Shown: positions 10,559 to 21,254, counted from the stretch's first letter. The stretch is DNA of 64,000 nt from Humulus lupulus (GCF_963169125.1 NC_084795.1:145675766-145739765), one strand, 5' to 3'. Numbers and translations are program-made. Notes: generated by a model from the letters alone, not told the origin.

Positions 10559-10606
10559 GAGATCCTGAAGGTATTGAAAACCCAGGAATCAAGAGAGGAA
10601 CTTAAG
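10559..10606 (+). pseudogene. Putative exon of a BTB/POZ-like gene (16 codons)
   Basis: The 48 bases between CTCTTCAG and GTTGTTTTTG are open only in frame 0 and give EILKVLKTQESREELK. In plant BTB proteins a short helix of this kind precedes the GFEYLKESCP segment found in the next exon. The splice phase is odd: joining this exon directly to the next one at CAG|CTGTGATG runs into TGA, so one base is missing at the junction relative to the expected ...LK-AVMESDGF. That suggests a decayed copy or an unseen alternative boundary. Confidence 0.45.
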
Positions 10607-10683
10607 GTTGTTTTTGTATTTTAGTTTTGAGTCCTAAAACTGAAAGCTTTACATTTTGTTTCTGATTACCCTGTTTGATGCAG

Positions 10684-10964
10684 CTGTGATGGAGTCGGAT
10701 GGTTTTGAGTATCTCAAGGAAAGCTGCCCATTGTTGCAGTCTGAGCTCCTGAAGACAGTTGCAGGATGTGAAGAGGGACGCAGTGGAGAAGGGAAGAGTC
10801 AAAGTGTTTGGGCTCGGTTTTCTGAAAACGACGATGCAAATGATCTCAGTGTGAGGGGGCAAACATGGGAAAATTGTGGTGAAAGAAATCGAGGCTTATG
10901 GATTCAACTTTCTGATGGAAGTGGTGATGCAAGTGGTAGGAGTCCTCCTAGGCAAGAAGACTGA
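10684..10964 (+). pseudogene. C-terminal exon of a BTB/POZ-domain protein (BPM-like)
   Basis: After a TTTGATGCAG acceptor the frame reads VMESDGFEYLKESCPLLQSE, then LLKTVAGCEEG and a polar tail to TGA at 10962-10964. The SDGFEYLKESCP motif followed by a short helix is characteristic of the C-terminus of plant BTB/POZ proteins, adaptors of cullin-3 ubiquitin ligases. The tail after 'SVWARF' is Gly/Ser/Asp-rich and may be partly degenerate. No BTB core or MATH exon was found upstream in this window. It could be the true 3' end of a host gene or a duplicated fragment. Confidence 0.55.
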
Positions 10965-11041
10965 TAAATGTAAATTTGGTGTGCTATATTTTGACTTGTA
11001 ACATTGATGGCATATGAAGAAAAGAAAACCAAAATCATGAC

Positions 11042-11047
11042 AATAAA
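11042..11047 (+). terminator. Possible polyadenylation signal of the BTB-like gene
   Basis: AATAAA lies 78 bases after the stop codon, in an AT-rich region that would be the 3' UTR. The motif is common by chance in this AT-rich DNA. Confidence 0.3.
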
Positions 11048-11532
11048 TTGAATTGTATAAAAGAATAGAGAACATTAGACGGTATTTGAATGTCTCCTTT
11101 CCATGTTGCATCTCCTAAGTAGATAAAATTTTGGATTGTAAATTTGTTGTCCGAAGACATACCTGATCAACTCAACATACTATTTCACAAATTAATTTAT
11201 ATATCACATTTTGCTTTTGGTAACTTTGGAAAGGGTTATTTAGAGTAGAATCAGTCCTTGCATTGCAACTCAAAGTGTAATTTGCATGACTATTTTGGTA
11301 GAACAATTTGAATATTGAGAAAGAGGGAGAGGGAGCTCTTTACTCTGGAGCCAAATGGACCTTTTACTAAGAAACCAATGAAAAACTACCATGTGGTGTC
11401 TTTGTCATGGGACTCAAAACTACCATAAATGACAAGTCCCAAGCCGTGGGAAATGATTTGGTGTTATATTTTTGCTCAACATCGACATTTAGTAGTGTAT
11501 CTTCATTGCAATTTAGTGATTTGGTTTTTTTA
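11048..11532. other. Intergenic DNA, nothing recognised
   Basis: AT-rich, with a GA-rich run near 11318-11335. I see no domain, repeat or element ends. Confidence 0.5.
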
Positions 11533-12375
11533 GTTGCAGTCCCTATCTTTATACTTTATGACATATAGGTTTTAAAAATTGATTTTGTATCATTTAGGTC
11601 TCCAATCTTTTTAATTCATATCATTTAGGTCCCTAAATAATATTTTTATTTCTTTTTTCTTTCAAAATACATAAATAAAATATAAAAAATGGTGAATCAA
11701 TTTTAAAAAAATTAGACCACTTAATTTATAACAATACCAAACATGACATTGAAAATAAATATATTTTCATGACATTTTAAAAATATTTAATGGGTTTATA
11801 AATTAAATTAGTTTTTCATTAAAAAATTACTTATAAATTTTTAATATTAATAGCTGAACTATCACGAGATTATCAATATTTATAATGTACATATTTATTT
11901 TTTTTATAATGCAATTTATAACTAATCATATATATAAATAACTTTATATACACTATCATTAAGTTTTAAAAAGAATGTATGATAAAAAAGCATAAAATAA
12001 TAAAAATTGATAATATCAGGATAATCGAGATAACATAGTTATGAATATTAGTTATAAAATAACAATGTAGGTAAGAATATTTTTTTTAACAAAACATTAA
12101 TTTAATTTATAAAAATATTAAATATTTTTAAAATGCCATGAAAATATTTTTTTTCTCGTGTCATATTTGTTATTGTCATAAATTAAATGTCCAAATATTT
12201 TAAGAATGATTCACCATTTATTTTATAGTTTTTATGTATTTTCAAAGAAAAAATAAACAAAAATAGCATTTAGGGACCTAAATAATACGATTTGAAAATG
12301 TTAGAGACCTAACTGATATGAAATCAACTTTTGAGACCTAAGTGTTACAAAGTGTAAAAAACGGGGACTGTTGCT
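11533..12375. mobile_element. Foldback MITE of about 840 bp
   Basis: The two ends are imperfect inverted repeats. Left TTGCAGTCCCTATCTTTATA pairs with the reverse complement of the right end (GCAACAGTCCCCGTTTTTTA). Further in, ATCATTTAGGTCCCTAAATA at about 11626 pairs with TATTTAGGGACCTAAATGCT on the complement of about 12265. The match extends well into the AT-rich middle (GGTGAATCA / TGATTCACC). There is no coding capacity. TIRs that begin with 'AGTCCCT' next to T-rich DNA are common in Mutator-like MITEs of plants, but I could not define the TSD. Confidence 0.75.
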
Positions 12376-12666
12376 GAAAATAAGCCATTTTTTAATTAAA
12401 AAACAAATTGAAGAATTCAGCAGTAGAACTTCTAAAAAATGACACCTAACCAAACCGTACATAATTTAATGTTCCGTTACTTTGCCTCATTATGACAGTA
12501 CTATTTAGATGTGGTTTTAGCAATATTTATATATATATATATATAGAGAGAGAGAATTATTTAGTCCCTTAGAGGATTTAGTCCAACATGTGGGGCTCAA
12601 ATGTTTTGCCAAGTGTCAAGCTATCAACATTTTTGGTGTTTTTAATTTTTAAAGTTTTTACCTGAT
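12376..12666. other. AT-rich spacer with TA/GA microsatellite
   Basis: It contains (TA)n followed by (GA)n at about 12529-12555 and no coding signal. Confidence 0.6.
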
Positions 12667-12810
12667 GCAACTGGTTATCTAAACCAGATGGAAAAATAAT
12701 AGTGATGTAACTGTGCAACTAGTTATCTAAACCGGATGGAAAAATAGTAGTGATGTCATTGTGCAACTGGTTATCTAAACCGGATGGAAAAATAGTAGTG
12801 ATGTGACTAT
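12667..12810 (+). repeat. 48-bp tandem repeat, 3 copies
   Basis: Copies at 12667-12714, 12715-12762 and 12763-12810 each start GCAACT(A/G)GTTATCTAAACC and end GTGATGT...T, with a few substitutions each. No part is unique spacer. Confidence 0.92.
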
Positions 12811-12916
12811 AAAAATGAATGACAATATGGTAATTTGGAGTCCAAAAATGTGTACTGTTCAAGGAAATATGGTAAAATTAATATGGAATTCAAAGTTATT
12901 TACAATATTGGGTAAG

Positions 12917-14873
12917 TGATAACTCTACAAAATAGAGTTATTTTACCACATTTTATGTGCTAATTATTGCTTAATTCTTGAGTTTTTCATTGATTTGTTA
13001 AGTTTTTAAGTAATTTTGAATTTATTGAGTTTATTTTGATTTTATATATTTTTATATGTTTTTATAGTCATTTTGTTGTAAAATGTTATAGTTAATTATT
13101 TGAATTATTGTTGTTTAATTTGAGGTAAAAAAAATGTTGTATTATTGAACTTAAATATTAAATATAAATTAAGTTTTAATTAATATTTTCATAGTACTTA
13201 TGTTGTATATTTGATTATTGAAAATATTTAGTTTTAATTTAATTTATGTTTTTTTATAGGAGATATGTTGTATTTTTAGGCTCTTGAAAAGTAAGAAAAA
13301 GAAGGAAAAATTGTGGCATTTATGAAATGCAGCTCCTCAGCTCCTCCCAAGCCCAGGCCCACGTTCAGCACCTCATGAAGCCAAGCTTCCTCCTGCCCAG
13401 CGCCAACCACCAGGCCCAATGCCTGGCCTTCTGTTCAGCTCCCGTGTCTTCAGCCAGTCTGTTAGCTGAACCATTTCCCCCAGCCAACCGAAGCACCTTC
13501 CAGCTTCCAACGCCTGGGCCTGCCACCGAAGCCCAATGCCAGCAGTTGCCCCAGCTTCCTTGCCACGCCCAAGCCCAATTTTCCCCTTCCTAGCACACCT
13601 GCCACAGCCCACAACCCAGCCTGTCCCAACCACCCAAAGCTGTCATTTCTCTCCTTGAGCCCAACATAGCTCATTTGTCCCATTGTCCTCTTTGTCTAAA
13701 AATACTATATTTTTTTACCCAAACCTTTCTACACATTTTATCCCAAAATCATCATTACACCCTACAATTTACCCCTATTTTCTATATTATTATCAATTTA
13801 ATTAATTTAATCAATTTAAATAATTTAAATTGATTATTTTAATACTCTCATTTTGGCTATAAATATGGAATTTTCAAGACCATTAAGGAGTGCTTAATTT
13901 TGAAGGGAGGTTACACTACAATTTCTGCACTTTCAAGACCTCTCTATTCTCTTCATCTTCTTCTTCTTTTTGGTTAATTTTCTATGTATTTTTAGAAGAA
14001 CAATTTCAGAGTTTTCCTCCAAATTTTCCTATTTATGTTTGTAATTTTTTGGTTTGTAATTTCTATTCTAGTTATGAATTTCTAATATTTTTAAGATTAT
14101 TAAGGCGGCGATGAAACAATATGTAACTAGATAATGTTTATTTTGTATGTTGATTTCCCATTTTGTGCAATAAAGTTTATGGATTTTCTTTTTCAAATAT
14201 TTTCTTTCATCTTAAATATTATGTATTTTTTATTGTTAGCACATATTTACACTTTGTTCTTCATTAGTACAAAAACATAATATTCTTTGTGTAAGATGTG
14301 TCAATAAATTGTACACATCCAATGCTTTGAACAAAAATAATATGTTTTGCCTTATAAATAATGTTATTTGATTTTTTGTTGTTTCATTAGGTTGATTCAC
14401 ATTAAATACTTTGAAATTATACTTTTACAAAAATGAAAAAAAATCCTATCTTTTTAGAAGTAATTTGTGCTTAAAATTATAAATCTATTTGGAAAATGAT
14501 AGTTTGATTTATTTTAACTACCACTAAAACTTAGGAATCAATGTACTTATAAATATTATTGAACTTATATTTTGTGGATTCTAATACCTTAATAATCTTC
14601 TTTTACCATCTTGATTTCTATTATTAATTTATTTTTATATATTGTTTTTAATTTCTTTAGTATTATCTTTTATTTTATTTTCATTATAAAAAAATTTCAT
14701 CAATCTTTGGAGCTAGGTTATAATTTATTAATTTTGATTTAAAATAGTTTTCTTTTTTATTTTAGACAACTCCTTTGGGTTCGATATCCTTGCTTACACG
14801 ATCACTATTCTATATGAACGATTCGTACGCTTGCGATATAAATATTTAAAACATACCCGTTTAGGGTTCATCA
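12917..14873 (+). mobile_element. 1957-bp solo LTR, Athila-type Ty3/gypsy
   Basis: It begins TGATAACTCTACAAAATAG and ends GGGTTCATCA. Identical 5-bp duplications GTAAG lie at 12912-12916 and 14874-14878, so it is a complete LTR left by recombination between two LTRs. A CTATAAATA box at 13857-13865 fits the LTR promoter and GTGCAATAAAG near 14165 a polyadenylation region. The end (CGATCACTA..., ACGCTTGCG...) is typical of Athila/Tat LTRs. A proline-rich reading frame at 13327-13593 is not supported as a gene. Confidence 0.88.
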
Positions 14874-15325
14874 GTAAGTTACATTTTGGCTACACATAAG
14901 TAATTTTGAATTAAGTGGTAGGTAATACTGTCATAGTGGAAAGTAAAAAACCTGAAGTGTGCAAAGGGGGAGATAGGTAGGGCCACCTTCTGGCGTGTTC
15001 AGAGGTCGACACATGGCAGTGCTTTCTTGGTAGGGGCAGTTTGCTCCTTGGGCTGTGTGGGCCTGATGCACCTTGGGTTATTGTTTTGTTTGCAAAAATG
15101 CCATTTTCTTGGTTCTGGGTCCTATTTTTGTTCCCTTTAAATTTACTTTTAGATCTGCTACAATGTTTTATAATTCTTTAAAAAATAGATCAACTAAATA
15201 TTTTTAGAATAAAATATATGTTATTAATTTCATAAAAATATTAAATAAAATTTAATTGATTTTGAATTTTTAGTATAATAAATATGCATTTTTGAGCATT
15301 TATCATGAGACTTTTGATCATTGAC

Positions 15326-15965
15326 GTCAATAGGAACACTCTTTATATGTACGATTGTGGATCTTGGAGCATTAAGTGTGGCAATCTGATCGTTGATTAG
15401 ATGCAAAATACCCTATAATTAGCCAAGTTTTCCACGAACTACTACCTTGAGTAGGATTGGGGGCGATCGACATAGATTGGAGCTTTTCAACCAATTAAGT
15501 CAACATGAACACTCTTTATTAGTGCGATTGTTTATTTTGGAACACTATGGGTGGCAATCGCACCGTTGTTTAGGTCCAAAATACCCTATAATTAGCTAAG
15601 GTTGCAATCAACTACTAAATCGAGGTGTGATCGACATCGATCAAAGAACAAGAACACCTTTTATAAGTGGGATTTTTTATTTGAAGACTGCGGATGATGA
15701 TCTAGTCGTTGATTAGGTCTTAAATACCCCATAAATAGTCAACTTTTCATAAACTACTACATCGGGGTGAGATTGGCACCGATCAACATCGATCAGAGCC
15801 TTTTGACCACAAAAGTCAACAAGAACACTCTCTATAAGTGTGATTTTTGATCTTAGAACACCACGAGTGGTAATATGACCATTGATTAGGTCTAAATACT
15901 ATATAATTAGCTAAGATTATCGTAAGCTTCTACATTAGGGTGGCACCAATCATAGGCTTTTTGAC
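15326..15965. repeat. Four degenerate ~150-175-bp tandem subrepeats inside R1
   Basis: Units begin near 15326, 15500, 15649 and 15815 with (GTCAAC)A.GAACACTCTTTATAAGTG, followed by a TTGATTAGGTC..AAATACC block and a TAATTAGC.AAG block. Spacing is 174, 149 and 166. R2 keeps about three units (from 54427). Confidence 0.8.
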
Positions 15966-16123
15966 CTAAATAATAAAAAATCTATCAATTTATATTAAAT
16001 TAATTTTTTTTAAAAATATATCACTTCTCAAATTAAGCTTATGATTTAAGATTAAAACGTAAATAATAAAAAATTGACTTTGAAAATAAATATTTTTGTA
16101 TAATCTTTTTATGTGAAATGCTA

Positions 16124-16284
16124 GGGACACTCTCAATTTACACACTATTTTTGCACACTATCATGTGTCATTATTATCAATCATGTAATATTTTTAAGTG
16201 AGACCCTCATATTTTTAATTTTGGTGATTGATACTAATGACACACGATAGTGTGCAAAAAGAATGTGTAAATTAAGCGTGTTCC
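16124..16284. mobile_element. 161-bp MITE with ~60-bp terminal inverted repeats
   Basis: The left end GGGACACTCTCAATTTACAC pairs with the reverse complement of the right end (GGAACACGCTTAATTTACAC), and the pairing continues through GCACACTATC.TGTGTCATTA to nearly the middle. The paralogous repeat at about 55060-55095 lacks it, so it is an insertion. Superfamily not determined. Confidence 0.85.
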
Positions 16285-16453
16285 TGTCATTACTCTCTTT
16301 TTATTCATTTGAAAATTTTCTAATCACCTTTTGGAGCGACATAGGACATATTGCAGTGACAACTGTTTAAAGGAGTAAGTCGATTTTTTTCTTCTTTTGA
16401 TTTAGAAATTTTTTGTATAATTTTTTAATCAAATCTTTGTGTATTGCTTTTGT

Positions 16454-17009
16454 TGTCCATATTTTCCACCAAGGACACGTGGCATTGTCAAGTGGGCCTC
16501 ATGGATTCTCAAGAGAGGTTAGGGCCCAGCGAACACTGAGCCACCAGAGGCCTAAAGGCTTAGACCCGTCCTAGGTCCAATGACTGGCAAATAATCCAAG
16601 TGTAGTGAGAACCCGGAGCTGAGATGAAGGTCCGGACCAACTTCATGAGTGCCTGCAACCTCCATCCTCTAGGAAGTAGATTGTTGCGGGGGACGTCCCA
16701 GTCCAAGAGCCAAATCTCGCCATGTGGGATCATGATAGAGCTTTCGGATCCATCCTTGAATTTCAACTCGCTATATGGATACATCCTTTAATCTATCATC
16801 GCTAATTGATGTTTGTCTTGGTAAATGAACTCAGACCTTGGTAAATGAACCTGGGCCATACGTCCTAGTGGAACAAGACCAACTCTTCACCCGGCTGACG
16901 TGTCCTCGAAAAATCGGGTAGTTTGTCTCCTCAACTAACCTACAAAAGGGATACACACGGAACATACAATGTTCCTAGGGATTGGTATTGCCACTGCTCT
17001 GACAGATCC
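16454..17009 (+). mobile_element. Solo LTR X1, left part
   Basis: The sequence to GACAGATCC resembles 61080-61600, where the same LTR family is uninterrupted (shared runs CTTGGTAAATGAACC-like, ACCACTGCTCTGACAGATCC). It continues at 52822. Together the halves give about 1.0 kb. It is probably a solo LTR inserted in R1, since R1-like sequence resumes after the right end. Start uncertain by some tens of bases. Confidence 0.65.
17005..17009 (+). repeat. TSD GATCC, left copy, of Tekay-1
   Basis: GATCC before the LTR start TGTAGCG matches GATCC at 52817-52821 after the LTR end TGTTACA. X2, the uninterrupted relative, has a single GACAGATCCTG at this site. Confidence 0.9.
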
Positions 17010-18948
17010 TGTAGCGTCCCAAATTTGCTAATAAGGCTTAGGGCCTTGATTAGCGTGCCGGGAGGGCAATAATTGATTTAGTTACGTTAATATATGAATT
17101 TGATGATTATGTGATTAGAAATGAATGTTTAGGTGAATTAAATATGCATGTGGGCCCCATTTGGCTATTAGAGGCATATTTGTAATTTTAGCCCGTTGAG
17201 GGCATAAATGCAATATTTCTATATATTGTGATTGATACCACGAGTGAGTGGTGATATACTAGTGATGCACGATCCGAGACGGTCCTAGGGAGTAGTTTAG
17301 CTAGAAATTCACAACGAGGTCGAATACCCAGCTCGGGAGGAGCCTAGGGGTATTTTGGGAACGTAATGTGTGTTCGGGATTTATCGAGTAACGAGTAGTA
17401 ATTTAGCAATGATTTGGACATGTCGGGATCAAACAGGGATTTATAGGAACACTCGAGGAATTAGCGGGACATGGAAAATGAGGAAATTGCCCTTGGTGGC
17501 ACTTGAGGATTTAGATAGACTTAAGGGGCATTTTAGACTTTTGGCAAGGGATAGGCTTAGACTCTCTTTGACTGTTAGGACTCTAGAGGGAGTTTGAAGG
17601 AAAACAAAATAAAAGTCTCTCTCAGCTTCTCTCTCTATCTCTCACGGTTCTTTCTCTTCCCCTCATTGTTGCTTAATGGCTAATGAACTTTGGGGACTCT
17701 AGGCTAAGGAAAGTTGAAGAAGTGGACTTGTAGCGCTTGGGGAGTAGCTCAAGGATTGAACTCATTCTAGAGGTAAGAAATCTAGCACTGAATTGTTTAA
17801 GTTTCTGCTGAATTCTATTAGAGTTTTAAGTTTGCATGTGAAATGGATTTTAAGTTTAATTATGGGTGTTGGCTGAGTTTATGGGATTGTCTATGGATTT
17901 TTTATGGAGCCTAGGTTGTGTGGAAAGGAAGTCTAGGCTTAGTTCTGTGTTTAACTGGTATTTGAGGTGAGAATTCATAGGTTAGGTTTGGAGAAATATG
18001 TTGAATAAAGGGATATTTTCTGGGTTTGGAGGTTTGAGTCACAACCCTGTTCTTCAGGCACCGCGACCCGTGTCCTGGAAGAGGTTGGAAGGCCTCTGAT
18101 TTGCTAGGTGCACCGTGGCTTAGGGTTTGGAGCACCGCGGCTCGTGTCCCTCAGTAGAGAGGCCTTTTTTCTTTGACTTGAGCGCGCCGTGACTCTTAAG
18201 GGGCTGGTCCGCGGCTCAAATGTGAAATATAGACTGTTTGAAGGTTTTTAGTTCAGGAACTCAAATGTTAAGGCTCGGGAAGGATTTTACTACCCGGTTT
18301 GGTAGAATCCAAGGTCCCGGAGGCTAGAATTATATTATGAAGTTATTTATTGAATTAGAACTTGATGGATGGATATTATGAATATGTTGTGACTAGGTTT
18401 TCAATGAGGCTCGGGTTCAAGGACTGTGCTCGGGATTGCAGTGTTCAGATAGCTCGGGACATAGGTAAGAAAACTGTTGTACCTGTAGAGCAGGGCGTGG
18501 CCCTATTTTTGTATTGTGGGGCATAGCCCTAATGATTGTATTGCAGGGTGTGGTCCTAATGTTTATATTCAGTATGTGTTTAAATATATGTTGATATTGT
18601 GCTATGTGATGCATATTTGTGAGTAAACGACGAAGGTTGGGAACGGTGAAGGCCGAGAATGGTAGGAAGCCGAGTACATCAAGGGTCCAGGATCGACGTT
18701 GAGCATGCTGAGTGTAGGACGTTAGGGCAAGGCCTTCCTAGGGTGCTGGAACCACCCTCTCGGTGAAGACCGCAAACCCAGGGCCTGGTAAAGCGCCTGG
18801 AACGGCGTTGGCCGCTATGTGTTTAGCCTGCTGGCTATTTTGTTATATAATATGGATGGCAATGCATATGCTATATGTATTGTGTTGAGTTTTCTTGCTG
18901 GGCTTTGGCGCACGGGTGCTCTATGGTGCAGGTAAGGGCAAAGGAAAG
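17010..18948 (+). mobile_element. Tekay-1 5' LTR (LTR_A), truncated at 1939 bp
   Basis: It starts TGTAGCGTCCCAAATTTGC and is very close to LTR_C throughout. It breaks off after GGTAAGGGCAAAGGAAAG, about 360 bp before the end expected from LTR_C, where another LTR start follows. It contains CG-rich palindromic motifs at about 18055-18215 and ~34-bp repeats of a GCAGGGCGTGGCCCTA kind near 18490-18560. Confidence 0.9.
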
Positions 18949-21252
18949 TGTAGCGTCCCAAATTTGATAATAAGGCTTAGGCCCTTGATTAGCGTGCCTG
19001 GAGGGAAATAATTGGTTTAATTATGTTAATATATGAATTTGATGATTATGTGATTAGAAATGCATGTTTAGGTGAATTAAATATGCATGTGGGCCCCATT
19101 TGGTTATTAGGGGCATATTTGTAATTTTAGCCCGTTGAGGGCATAAATGAAATATTTGTGTATATTGTGATTGATACCACGAGTGAGTGGTGACATATTT
19201 GTGATGCACGATCCGAGACGGTCCTAGGGAGCAGTTTAGCTAGAAAGTCACAACATGGTCAAATACCCGGCTCGGGAGGAGCCTAGGGGTATTTTGGGAA
19301 TGTTATATGTGTTTGGAATTTATGGAGTAACGGATATTAGTTTAGTAATGATTTGGACATGTTGGGATTAAGTGGGGATTTATAGGAACACTTGAGGAAT
19401 TAGCGGGATATGGTAAATGACTAAATCGCCCTTGGGTTAATTAAGGATTGAGGATAAGTTTAAGGGGTATTTTAGACCTTTGGCAAGGGATAAGCTTATG
19501 TATAGGCAGCTGTGATTCTAGGGTCTGGTAGAAGAAATCAGAAGGAAAGAAACAAAAAGAATTCTCAGCTCTTTTCCTCTCTCTATCTCTCGGTTTCTTC
19601 CTCCCTCTTTGGATGCTTGAAGGCTGAGAGAATTCTAAAGGATCTAAGTTGGGAATTGAAGTCTAGAGGTTGGCAGAACTTGGGAAGGTAGCTCAAGGGT
19701 GTGGATATTGTAGAGGTAAGACTTTAACTTGATTATTAAGATTGAATTCTGTTTGTTTTATTAGAACTTAAGCTTGCATGGGGTTTGATCTTGTTAGTTG
19801 TATTTGAGTTGAATTTGGGTGTCATGTGAGAGTATGAATTGTTTAGAGGTTTAGTTGTGATGATTAGACTGTGGGAATATAAATTCTAGACTTAATTATG
19901 ACTTTAATTGATGTTTGAATTATGAGAATTGGGGATTAGGCTCGAAGAAACACACAGGAAGAGTGGTGGTTTTCTGGGTTTGGAGGCTCAAGCCACGGCC
20001 CTGGTCTTCAGGCGCCGCAGCCTGTGTCCCTCAATAGAGAGGAATTTTGCCTCTGACTTGAGCGCGCTGAGGCCCTTAAGGGGCTGGGCCATGACTCAAA
20101 TTCAAGGTATTGACTGTTTGAAGGATTTTAGCTTGGAAACCCAAATGTTAAGGTTCGGGAAGGATTTTACCACCCGGATTGGTAGAATCCAAGGTCCCGG
20201 AGGTTAGAATTATGTTTCGAAGTTATTTTATGGATCAGAACTTGATGGATGGATTTTATGAATGCATTGTGACTAGGTTTTTAGCGAGGCTTGGGTTAGA
20301 GGACTGTGCTCGGGATTGCGGTGCTCAGGAAGCTTGGGACACAAGTAAGAAAACTGCTGTACCTGTAGAGCAGGGTGTGGTCCTATTGTTTGTATTGCAG
20401 GGCATGGCCCTATTGATTGGATTGGAGGGCGTAGCTCTATTGTTTATGTTTATTATATGTTTAAATATTTGTTCATATTATGCTATGTAGTGCATATTTG
20501 TGAATGAACGACGAAGCATATTTGTGAATGAACGGCGAAGGCCGGGAACAATGAAGGCCGGAAATGGCGAAGGCTGAGAACGGCAGGAAGCCAAGTACAG
20601 CAAGGGTCTGGGAACAACATTAAGCACTCGGAGTGCAGATCCGAGTATGGCAAGAGGCCGGGAACGACATTGAGCATGCAGAGTGCATGCCGTTAGGGCG
20701 ACACCCTCCTAGGATGCTGAAGTCATCCCCTCGGTGAAGACCGCGAACCTAGAGCCTGGTAAAGCACCTGGGACGGCATGGTCGCTATGTGTTTAGCCTG
20801 TTGTCTGTTTTGTTATATGTTGTTGATAGATATGCATATGTTATTTATTTTTTGTTGAGTTTTCTTGTTGGGCTTCGGCTCACAGGTGCTCTATGGTGCA
20901 GGTAAGGGCAAGGCAAAAGGTCGACCAACCATGAGTACGGAGAGCGTGGAGCGATGGGTACATGTTCTGCCTGCCTGGCCGCCACAACTAGGGTTATTTT
21001 TGGGAAAATGTATTGTAATAGTTGTTTTGTCGCCTAAGTTTTTATCTATAATATATTTTCTAAACTAAATTTTGGGATCCCAACTGTAAAACTTTATGAG
21101 ATTTCAATGAATAACCAAATGTTTTATATTTAATGTCTAATATCAGATTTTATCTCAGTTTAGTCACACTTTTAACCTAAAACCTTGATTAGCGAGTTAA
21201 TGACATGTTTTAAACTCACTTAGTAACGACTATAAGGAAGTAGGGCGTTACA
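18949..21252 (+). mobile_element. LTR_B: complete 2304-bp Tekay LTR next to the PBS
   Basis: It starts TGTAGCGTCCCAAATTTG, ends GGGCGTTACA, and is followed by a primer-binding site. It differs from LTR_A and LTR_C in blocks (for example around 19435-19560), while A and C agree there, so it comes from a related but different element inserted into LTR_A. Tandem GGCGAAGGCCGGGAAC-type units lie at about 20505-20680. Confidence 0.88.
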
Positions 21253-21254
21253 AC

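Larger units (their letters stand above)
14879..16453. repeat. Dispersed repeat R1, left part
   Basis: From about 14955 it aligns by eye with 54070-55220 (GGGGGAGATAGGT.GGGCCACC, GACACATGGCAGTG, GGGTTATTGTTTTGTTTGCA and onward). It contains degenerate tandem subrepeats and later a MITE missing from the other copy. Homology resumes at about 53275 after the nested insertions. There is no coding domain. It may be a non-autonomous element or an old LTR. Confidence 0.75.

Noticed and set aside
12667..12810. CRISPR-like array
   Set aside because: The units are contiguous 48-bp tandem repeats without spacers, in plant DNA.
13327..13593. Proline-rich 88-codon plus-strand frame
   Set aside because: It lies inside a TSD-bounded solo LTR in a C-rich low-complexity stretch, with a similar frame on the other strand.
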